In this document: positions 6,932 to 12,092 of the stretch, in pieces
Layout of the letters: every line of letters starts with the position of its first letter
Numbering within the stretch: the first letter of the stretch is position 1
Source: Desulfosporosinus sp.
GTDB taxonomy: Bacteria; Bacillota; Desulfitobacteriia; Desulfitobacteriales; Desulfitobacteriaceae
Direction: 5' to 3'
DNA length: 12,092 nt
Assembly (NCBI GenBank): GCA_016278585.1
Contig: JADQBO010000363.1
Span: 1 to 12,092, forward strand
Program-made: the position numbers and the translations under genes
The notes under the pieces: model-generated
What the model was told of the DNA's origin: nothing
Seen by the model: the letters and a program-made list of their open reading frames with translations, nothing else
Databases searched by the model: none

Positions 6932-7744
6932 CTACCACCTCCAAAACGGAATGACTGATGAGGAGACACTTTTAATATCAAGTTCGCTCAGCAATAATTC
7001 TCGTAACGTTTTCTCATCTGTATAGCGAGTCAGTGCTCCGTCAATCCCAATCGATATCGCCCCAGTTTCCTCTGAAACAACAAGCGCCAAGGCATCGGTG
7101 ATTTCTGTTAATCCTAGAGCTGCTCTGTGACGGGTTCCCAATTCCTTTTTGATATTAGGATTTTCAGATAACGGAAGAAAGCAACCTGCAGCAGCGACAC
7201 GATCCTGCCGAATTATCACTGCCCCATCGTGGAGCGGAGTATTCGGAATAAAAATATTCACTAAGAATTCAGAGGAAACCATACCATCAATTTTGATTCC
7301 CGTTTCTACGAAATCCTGAACTCCTGTTTTGCGTTCGATCACCATCAAAGCTCCAATTCGGTTTTTAGAAAGGACTTGTGTACAACGCACTAATTCCTCC
7401 ACGACCTGTTCTAAAGTATCCAAGCCTGGTGCAGAGGGATGACGCGTAAAAAACCGCCCTCGCCCTAGTTGCTCTAAAGCTTTTCTAAGTTCAGGCTGGA
7501 AAACGACGGGTATGGCTATAACAAACATCTGCAAAAGTTTATCCAATAACCAACTAATACTTGTTAGCTGGAAATATCTCGCTAGCAAAGAAACAGCAAC
7601 AAGAACCATGACTCCTTTAACCAACTGCACAGCACGCGTGCGTTTAATGAGCATATAGAATTGGTAGAAGACCACTGCCACCACAATGATATCGATAGCG
7701 CTCCGCAGTCCAAAATTTTGAAATTGTGATAAGAATTCGGCCAT
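6932..7744 (-). CDS. cdaA: Diadenylate cyclase CdaA (DisA_N/DAC domain membrane enzyme)
   Basis: CdaA condenses two ATP into cyclic di-AMP, an essential second messenger for potassium, osmolyte and cell-wall balance. The 270-residue protein has three hydrophobic N-terminal segments (about 15-33, 41-58 and 62-82). The DAC catalytic domain then runs from about 100 to 265, with the DGA signature at 173-175 (LHDGAVII) and the RHR signature at 205-207 (GTRHRAALG). Both active-site motifs are intact, so activity is expected. The length is normal for the family. The ATG has a GGGGGAG site 3-4 bases upstream. It heads the cdaA-cdaR-FAD-glmM string. The 112-bp upstream gap shows only weak promoter elements and a 6-bp hairpin, so its own promoter is uncertain and read-through from the DUF1786 gene is possible. 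Confidence 0.97.
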   Translation of the reverse strand: MAEFLSQFQNFGLRSAIDIIVVAVVFYQFYMLIKRTRAVQLVKGVMVLVAVSLLARYFQLTSISWLLDKLLQMFVIAIPVVFQPELRKALEQLGRGRFFTRHPSAPGLDTLEQVVEELVRCTQVLSKNRIGALMVIERKTGVQDFVETGIKIDGMVSSEFLVNIFIPNTPLHDGAVIIRQDRVAAAGCFLPLSENPNIKKELGTRHRAALGLTEITDALALVVSEETGAISIGIDGALTRYTDEKTLRELLLSELDIKSVSSSVIPFWRW

Positions 7745-7783
7745 GGTCTCCCCCCGTTCTTGCGCACTTAAATCTGTAGGACC

Positions 7784-7798
7784 AGAGCATTTTGCTCT
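7784..7798 (-). repeat. Short perfect hairpin in the cdaA leader
   Basis: AGAGCA and TGCTCT form a perfect 6-bp inverted repeat around three bases, about 40 bases before the cdaA start codon. No T-run follows on the minus strand, so it is not a terminator for the DUF1786 gene. It may be a small leader stem or chance. In the rest of the 112-bp gap (7745-7856) I see an AT-rich run after the DUF1786 stop and no clear promoter. Confidence 0.3.
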
Positions 7799-7856
7799 CT
7801 CTGTTTAAATTCTCCATTTATGTATAAAGTCCTTGCCCTTGAAAATATATTTTTTC

Positions 7857-8879
7857 TTAAGTAAGTCCCATACCTGCTAGAATCCCGAAACATCCTGTTA
7901 ACATCATATCCCCATAGGGTGCCGCTTCATACCAGTTAAGGGGCTTTGCCATGCTTCTTCTGGGTCCAGTAACAACTATAAAATCCCAGCCCGGGCGCAT
8001 TTCTGGATGCAAGGCTGCCCCATGCCCTCCTTGCTCATAAATTTCAGCATTGGTTAATTCAGTCCTCTGAAATCGTTGAATAAGATTGGCCAGAGATTCT
8101 ACATTAAGCATACTAGTGTGATGCTCAAATATTCCATAAACCCGCTCCCCTTGAATAGCGGCGACAAGAGTATGCGAATTTCCGATATTGACAGCCAAAA
8201 TTCCTTGATTCAAGTGAGGCTTCACATTGTAATCCACCATGATTCCCAAGAGTGCCGCTGTCCCTGTATCTGTCAGGACCGCCTCAGGAATAATCTCCCG
8301 GACTGCCCGCATTCTTGTGTAGACTTCCGGGATATCCTGAGTGAACACAAGGTTTCGTAAGTCTCCACCCTGCAAAACAAAGTCTTCCCAGAGCCGAAAG
8401 CGAAGGGTTCGATTACTTTCGGTTACGCTGAAACCATGATCTTGGACCGCAACGGCTGCTTTTAGGGGATAATCCAAGCTAAACGCTGCAAGGGCTTTTT
8501 TTAGAGAGCACGTATCCACATCTCCCATCCAAATAGACATTGCCGATTTTGGCGCTTCCTCACAAATCACGATTCCCATTTGCTCAACTACAGCCAGATT
8601 GTCATTGAATGTTACCGCAGCCTGAGCAGTTGCGTAGGCTTTGAGACCTAAGCCAATATGCTTTTTAAGCGCTACTGCACTTGCCCCTCCACCCATTAAA
8701 TGGCCATGGAGAAAGATTTCCCTTCCTTGAGCGGTAGCATTTCGAATCTCTGCCGCCACAGTCTGGGTCCGACTAGGAACGATGAACTTTGGACAGTTTT
8801 CTAGATTCCTACCCGATTGATAGAGAAGGATATCCTGGGTGCCCGATCCCACATCAATCACTATTACACTGTCTGTCAT
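7857..8879 (-). CDS. DUF1786 family protein, ASKHA-like ATPase fold (function unknown)
   Basis: A 340-residue protein that resembles the DUF1786 family, sometimes loosely labelled as a pyruvate-formate-lyase-activating-enzyme-like protein. I see no radical-SAM CxxxCxxC motif to support that label. It has the marks of a sugar-kinase/Hsp70/actin (ASKHA) nucleotide fold: VIVIDVGSGTQDILLY at 5-20 as the first phosphate loop, LAVNIGNSHTLVAAIQG near 228-244 as the second, and a small-residue-rich GCFGILAGMG near the end. Four cysteines (29, 106, 124, 330) are scattered. I chose the ATG at 8879 because GGAGG lies 8 bases before it. An upstream in-frame ATG at 8912 adds 11 residues and has no good site. 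It lies 72 bases after the DUF362 ferredoxin gene and probably shares its transcript. Function is unknown. A nucleotide-driven partner of the neighbouring Fe-S protein is inference only. Confidence 0.75.
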   Translation of the reverse strand: MTDSVIVIDVGSGTQDILLYQSGRNLENCPKFIVPSRTQTVAAEIRNATAQGREIFLHGHLMGGGASAVALKKHIGLGLKAYATAQAAVTFNDNLAVVEQMGIVICEEAPKSAMSIWMGDVDTCSLKKALAAFSLDYPLKAAVAVQDHGFSVTESNRTLRFRLWEDFVLQGGDLRNLVFTQDIPEVYTRMRAVREIIPEAVLTDTGTAALLGIMVDYNVKPHLNQGILAVNIGNSHTLVAAIQGERVYGIFEHHTSMLNVESLANLIQRFQRTELTNAEIYEQGGHGAALHPEMRPGWDFIVVTGPRRSMAKPLNWYEAAPYGDMMLTGCFGILAGMGLT

Positions 8880-8951
8880 GCACAAAACCTCCACAAAAAA
8901 ACATATCCTCATTCATCTGATCTCTAAGAATCTACGTTAATAGCTCATAGT

Positions 8952-10100
8952 TCACTTTATTAGTTTTCTTCCTAGCCAAGGCTTGAAGAACTTTACCGCC
9001 TGATGTGGACAAAGCTCCTGACAGCAAAAACAACGAATACAAGCTTGTAAGTCTACGATAGGTCGCTGATTCTCATCCATCGTTAAGGCTTTTGGAGGGC
9101 AATTATTAACGCAGTCTCTGCACCCTACACATGTCTCGTGCTCAAACATCGGTAGAGGACGCACACGGTTGAGTACAAAATTCTTAACACTTTGAGGCAG
9201 GGGAACCATGTCTAAAAAATTGGTAGAGACCGCTTTAGGAATGACAAACTTCTGAATTCTCCAAAGAGAACGTGAGTCCCCCTTTAATTCTAATTCATTC
9301 AGACGGCTTGTCAAACCTCGAGCACGCGCTGCCATCAGCGTTGGAACCTTTTCTGGTTTTAAGTCGATCAGATCTGTGGCTACAACATCTAAGGCGAAAG
9401 GGTCGGTACTCAAAATCAGTGCGCCGACGTTTCGTGGGTTACCTGCCGAAGGCCCATCCCCTTCCATCCCTACGACCCCGTCCATGATACTTAGGGCGGG
9501 ATTTACCCAAGTCGCAATGTCTACTAGAAGGTCAGCAAAATCCGAAACTTTAAACATCTTCAGATGATATTCCGCTTTTAAGAGGCCGGGTATGACTCCG
9601 AATAGAATTTTAACTGCCCCGGTGAAGGTCATCATGCTATGGGTTTTTAGCTTTGAGATAGGGATCACGACATCGGCATTTAAGACACAATTAGTTACGG
9701 TTAAACTTTTGGCAAGTTTTGCTTCCGGGTACTGAATGGTTGTTTGTCCGATATCCTCATTAAGTATTGCTCCTGTCCGCTCAGCCACCTCACGCAAACC
9801 TGATTTTGTATAAATTGTTTGAAGGGCATTTACCGTGTAGGGTCCACCTGGGCTATCTCCGATAATTGGGATACCGCCAGCCTCCTGAACGAGACGAACA
9901 ACGGCTTCTACAACACTGGGATGGGTGGTGACTGCTTCCTCGGGTCGTTTTTTCATGAGAAGATTTACTTTCAGCAAAACCCTTTGCCCAGGTTTCACAA
10001 ACGTGGACATGCCGCCCCATTCAGCTAAACCTTCCCTCAAACTCGTTTCCAGATCCACTGTATAGTCTGGGCAAAATTTCAGTACTACTTTTGGCTGCAC
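8952..10100 (-). CDS. DUF362 protein with C-terminal 2[4Fe-4S] ferredoxin domain
   Basis: The 382-residue protein has an N-terminal DUF362 domain (about 35-250). Its typical motifs are KVNLLMKK near 44-51, GDSPGGP at 81-87, SKLKTHSMMTFTGAVKILFG near 149-168 and DGVVGMEGDGPSAG at 207-220. The C-terminus carries two ferredoxin motifs: Cys324, 327, 330 and 334, and Cys354, 357, 360 and 364, each ending in Cys-Pro. It should therefore hold two [4Fe-4S] clusters and pass electrons at low potential. No export signal is visible, so it is probably cytoplasmic. Its substrate is unknown. The GTG start directly follows the TAA of the PIG-L gene with no gap. A GAGG-rich stretch inside that gene's end serves as the ribosome site, so translational coupling is likely. 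Such DUF362-ferredoxin proteins are common in anaerobes. An uncharacterised redox role is the safe reading. Confidence 0.85.
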   Translation of the reverse strand: MQPKVVLKFCPDYTVDLETSLREGLAEWGGMSTFVKPGQRVLLKVNLLMKKRPEEAVTTHPSVVEAVVRLVQEAGGIPIIGDSPGGPYTVNALQTIYTKSGLREVAERTGAILNEDIGQTTIQYPEAKLAKSLTVTNCVLNADVVIPISKLKTHSMMTFTGAVKILFGVIPGLLKAEYHLKMFKVSDFADLLVDIATWVNPALSIMDGVVGMEGDGPSAGNPRNVGALILSTDPFALDVVATDLIDLKPEKVPTLMAARARGLTSRLNELELKGDSRSLWRIQKFVIPKAVSTNFLDMVPLPQSVKNFVLNRVRPLPMFEHETCVGCRDCVNNCPPKALTMDENQRPIVDLQACIRCFCCQELCPHQAVKFFKPWLGRKLIK

Positions 10101-10832
10101 TTAAGAATCCATCCTCTCCAATTCTGCAAAGATATCCGCACCTCGCCCGGGAAAGAAACTTAACTCAGCATCACATTGGAAATACTCTCGACTAAAATAA
10201 TCCTGTTTTAATCGTTCATCCATAGCCTCAAACTTTTGCTGAGAAAACAGTTGAGTTTGATGCTCAGTAATAGCTTTCTTTTTCTGTTCAGCCCATTGTT
10301 TGATAGGGATAATGTAGTCCATTTCCTGCAGTGCATCGTTAGAAAGTCTCCATCCGGCCTGGACATAACACAGACGCGGTAAAGTATAAGGGTCTCCCCA
10401 CTTGGGCTCTAAGGGCTCTTTTGCTAGTTGGATAGCTGCCTTCGTAAAGTAATGGATCGCTTTGTGGTCTCGATGCCCGGACGAGCCATCTGCTCCAAAG
10501 GTTATCACAACTTGAGGGCGGATTTTCCGTATAACTCGGACGAGTTTCTCAACTATTTCAAGGGGCGGTGCGATAGGAACTTCCTTATCTCGATAGCCTA
10601 GAAAGATAACCTCCTTAATCCCCAACACCTTTGCTGCTTTTAAAAGTTCTTGCTCTCGAAATAAGCCGAGTTCTTCAGGTTTGCAAATTCCCGCTGCCCT
10701 ACCGGCTTCCCCTCTAGTCGCTACAACTAGTGTAACCTGCACCCCTTGTTCAGCATATTTGGCAATCGTTCCACCTAATGCAAAGGATTCGTCGTCAGGA
10801 TGGGCAAAGATGAGTAACATCTTATTTGCCAT
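10101..10832 (-). CDS. PIG-L/LmbE family zinc-dependent deacetylase
   Basis: A 243-residue cytoplasmic enzyme of the family that removes acetyl groups from N-acetylglucosaminyl compounds (GlcNAc-PI, mycothiol and bacillithiol precursors, lincomycin-type substrates). The signature AHPDDE at 10-15 gives zinc ligands His11 and Asp14 and catalytic base Asp13. GSSGHRDH at 116-123 provides the third ligand, His123. RGEAGRAAG near 40-48 and FLGYRDKEV near 77-85 are typical of the group. The first ATG is taken as the start. An AGGGG lies rather far upstream (13 bases), so an alternative start at Met5 cannot be excluded. A BshB (bacillithiol) role is possible from the family, but no bshA or bshC is visible here, so I give no symbol. 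It is the first gene of the set with DUF362 and DUF1786, driven by the promoter near 11000. Confidence 0.88.
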   Translation of the reverse strand: MANKMLLIFAHPDDESFALGGTIAKYAEQGVQVTLVVATRGEAGRAAGICKPEELGLFREQELLKAAKVLGIKEVIFLGYRDKEVPIAPPLEIVEKLVRVIRKIRPQVVITFGADGSSGHRDHKAIHYFTKAAIQLAKEPLEPKWGDPYTLPRLCYVQAGWRLSNDALQEMDYIIPIKQWAEQKKKAITEHQTQLFSQQKFEAMDERLKQDYFSREYFQCDAELSFFPGRGADIFAELERMDS

Positions 10833-10928
10833 ACTTATTACTACACCCCTTTTCGCTATTTTAGTATCACCATTAGAGGGTCCCTTAAATTTACAAGCCC
10901 ATAATTATTTATTTTTTTAGTCCCTTTT

Positions 10929-10934
10929 ATTATA
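10929..10934 (-). promoter_or_regulatory. Possible second -10 element before the PIG-L gene
   Basis: A perfect TATAAT lies at 10934-10929 on the minus strand, about 100 bases before the PIG-L start. The bases 17-18 bp upstream (TTTCCC/TTCCCT) are a poor -35, so this is either a weak or activator-dependent promoter or chance in AT-rich DNA. The leader between here and the ATG is AT-rich, and I see no strong structure in it. Confidence 0.25.
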
Positions 10935-10992
10935 GCCTTTTTTATGGATTGAGGGAAATTCTAAATCCGTTGAAATGGGAAGAACCTTTTGT

Positions 10993-11022
10993 ATTATAAG
11001 GCGCTTGTCCAGTTCTTGTCAT
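10993..11022 (-). promoter_or_regulatory. Promoter of the PIG-L/DUF362/DUF1786 gene set
   Basis: ATGACA (11022-11017) matches the -35 consensus at five of six bases. An 18-bp spacer leads to a perfect TATAAT (10998-10993). Transcription would begin near 10986, giving a leader of about 155 bases before the PIG-L start. It lies just beyond the glycosyltransferase terminator, the expected place for a new transcription unit. Confidence 0.6.
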
Positions 11023-11036
11023 TCGGACAAGCGCCT
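10999..11036. promoter_or_regulatory. 12-bp palindrome overlapping the promoter (operator candidate)
   Basis: AGGCGCTTGTCC (10999-11010) and GGACAAGCGCCT (11025-11036) are exact reverse complements separated by 14 bases. The low-coordinate arm fills the -10/-35 spacer and touches TATAAT. The other arm lies just upstream of the -35. No T-run follows on either strand, so a terminator is unlikely. The geometry fits a repressor site. No regulator gene is in the window to name. Confidence 0.5.
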
Positions 11037-11128
11037 ATATAACTAGTCAAGTGAATTAAATACCAGGAAATACTCTTGCGATTTAGCCTTAGCAAACACT
11101 TTAATCTTAAAACCTAGGCCATAGAGCA

Positions 11129-11169
11129 AAAGTAATATAAAAAGGGCCTTCCATTAATTGGAGGCCCTT
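11129..11169 (-). terminator. Intrinsic terminator of the glycosyltransferase gene
   Basis: On the minus strand AAGGGCCT (11169-11162) pairs with AGGCCCTT (11149-11142), and an inner CC/GG pair extends the stem around an AT-rich loop. The stem runs straight into TTTATATTACTTTT. This is a standard Rho-independent terminator about 95 bases beyond the glycosyltransferase stop. It separates that gene from the PIG-L set. Between the stop codon and this stem lie two minor inverted repeats (AGAGTG/CACTCT at 11245-11262 and CAAACG/CGTTTG near 11202-11221) and no gene. Confidence 0.85.
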
Positions 11170-11262
11170 GCTAACTAAGGCTATAGATTTAGGGACTAGC
11201 CAAACGTTTTTTACCGTTTGACTTGTTGCTTTGGTGAGTTTCTCAGAGTGACGTTGCACTCT

Positions 11263-12092
11263 TTAGCCTTTAGTTTTGAGAAAACTGGTAACCAGTCTAT
11301 TGATATACTGAGCCCGAACTTGCCAAGAGTTTTCTTTAGCAAAGGTTACTCGAGAGTTTTTATGCGCATGGCTATCCTCTTTAATAAGCTGAACCAACCG
11401 GGCCGAAAATTCAGAGACTGTGCGAGCAGTTATCACTGGGCCGCAGTATTCTGCTTCAGGGAGAGGGGTTGAGATAACGGGGATCCCACACGCTAGATAT
11501 TCATACATCTTAATGGGATTGCTGTGAACGGTCATTTCTGTAATGCGAAAAGGAATAATTCCTACATCAAAGCCCTGTATATAGGAGGGCAATTCTTCGT
11601 ATGATTTATATCCAAAGTAATGAATATTATGGTTTTTTGGGAAATTAGACATTTCATAGGGGGGGCCTACAAAAACAAATGAAAAATCCGGATTGTTCTT
11701 TGCCAGTCCATCGATCAGTGGCCACTCTAACCATGGGGCTAAAGCACCATGATATCCAATAATTGGACGTTTAATAGTTTTTAGTTCGTCTGGTAAATCG
11801 CGAGGTTTTCTGAAATGTTCATAATCTACACCATTCCGACACAAATGAGTATTCTTATGCAACGTTCTGTATTTTTCAAACAGTGGCTGGGACGCGGTTA
11901 AAACTAAGTCTGCTTTGGTTAGAAGTCCTTGTAATCCTGTTTCCCAATGAGCAAAATCTTCCACAGCATCATCTACACTGTCAAATATAACCATTTGTTC
12001 TCCATAATATTTCCCGATGAGCTCCACAAATGGAGGGTACGATATCCACAAAACCGGTGCCTCATCAATACGTATATGCACTAAAGGATTAA
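11263..12092 (-). CDS. Glycosyltransferase, GT4-like (5' end outside window)
   Basis: The C-terminal 270-odd residues of a GT-B fold glycosyltransferase that transfers a sugar from a nucleotide donor, probably to a cell-surface glycan. Visible are LWISYPPF and FDSVDDAVED from the end of the N-terminal domain, then CRNGVDYEHF, and a GYHGALAPW segment opening the C-terminal domain. FVGPP follows, and then the donor-binding block KMYEYLACGIPVISTPLPEAE with the E-x7-E pattern. The frame stays open to the window edge (…NPLVHIRIDE). The GTG at 12081 is therefore probably an internal valine, and the gene is cut by the window rather than being a short gene. The VDD motif and overall pattern recall TuaH-like enzymes of teichuronic acid synthesis, but substrate assignment is inference. 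An intrinsic terminator follows about 95 bases after the stop. Confidence 0.85.
   Translation of the reverse strand, partial: NPLVHIRIDEAPVLWISYPPFVELIGKYYGEQMVIFDSVDDAVEDFAHWETGLQGLLTKADLVLTASQPLFEKYRTLHKNTHLCRNGVDYEHFRKPRDLPDELKTIKRPIIGYHGALAPWLEWPLIDGLAKNNPDFSFVFVGPPYEMSNFPKNHNIHYFGYKSYEELPSYIQGFDVGIIPFRITEMTVHSNPIKMYEYLACGIPVISTPLPEAEYCGPVITARTVSEFSARLVQLIKEDSHAHKNSRVTFAKENSWQVRAQYINRLVTSFLKTKG

Noticed and set aside
6930..6944. Longer cdaR starting at TTG 6944
   Set aside because: It would begin within the GGAGG ribosome site that serves the ATG at 6929 and would overlap the end of cdaA. The ATG has ideal spacing.
8880..8912. Longer DUF1786 gene starting at ATG 8912
   Set aside because: There is no good ribosome site before 8912. 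GGAGG lies 8 bases before the ATG at 8879, and the conserved phosphate loop starts just after that Met.
10999..11036. Terminator of the glycosyltransferase transcript
   Set aside because: The stem has no T-run on either strand, and a far better terminator lies upstream at 11129-11169. The palindrome overlaps promoter elements instead.
12079..12081. GTG as the true start of the glycosyltransferase
   Set aside because: The frame remains open to the window edge, no ribosome site is visible, and most of the N-terminal domain of a GT-B enzyme would be missing.

Overview
This window looks like chromosome of an anaerobic, spore-former-type Firmicute. Desulfosporosinus or Desulfitobacterium (Peptococcaceae) is my best guess. 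It rests on the cdaA-cdaR-glmM-glmS gene order, a glmS ribozyme, AGGAGG-type ribosome binding sites, frequent TTG/GTG starts and a DUF362/ferredoxin gene. No 16S or other marker is present, so the genus is inference. All nine genes lie on the minus strand, so transcription runs from high to low coordinates.

Reading in the direction of transcription: (1) 12092-11263 is the 3' part of a GT4-type glycosyltransferase, ended by a good intrinsic terminator at 11129-11169. (2) A 430-bp gene-free stretch (10833-11262) holds that terminator and a strong sigma-A-like promoter overlapped by a 12-bp palindrome. It reads into a compact set of three genes: a PIG-L/LmbE zinc deacetylase, a DUF362 protein with a C-terminal 2[4Fe-4S] ferredoxin domain, and a DUF1786 ASKHA-like protein. 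The role of this set is not known to me. (3) 7744-3985 and onward is the c-di-AMP/amino-sugar block: cdaA (diadenylate cyclase), cdaR (its YbbR-domain regulator), a COG2509-type FAD oxidoreductase, glmM, and finally glmS.

The cda-glm block joins second-messenger synthesis to cell-wall precursor supply. GlmS makes glucosamine-6-phosphate from fructose-6-phosphate and glutamine, and GlmM isomerises it to glucosamine-1-phosphate for UDP-GlcNAc. CdaA makes c-di-AMP, and in other Firmicutes CdaR and GlmM bind CdaA and tune it. The FAD enzyme inserted between cdaR and glmM is the odd member relative to Bacillus.

The most informative non-coding region is 1913-2646, between glmM and glmS. It contains a clearly recognisable glmS ribozyme (about 2195-2390, cleavage expected between 2388 and 2387). 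About 280 bases separate the ribozyme from the glmS start codon. In that space I see an intrinsic-terminator-like hairpin, then a second promoter candidate, then a strong 12-bp hairpin and a second smaller fold before the ribosome binding site. This suggests that glmS may be expressed both under ribozyme control and independently of it. Upstream of the ribozyme are two more perfect inverted repeats and a TATAAT promoter candidate directly after glmM. I found no rRNA, tRNA, CRISPR array or insertion sequence.
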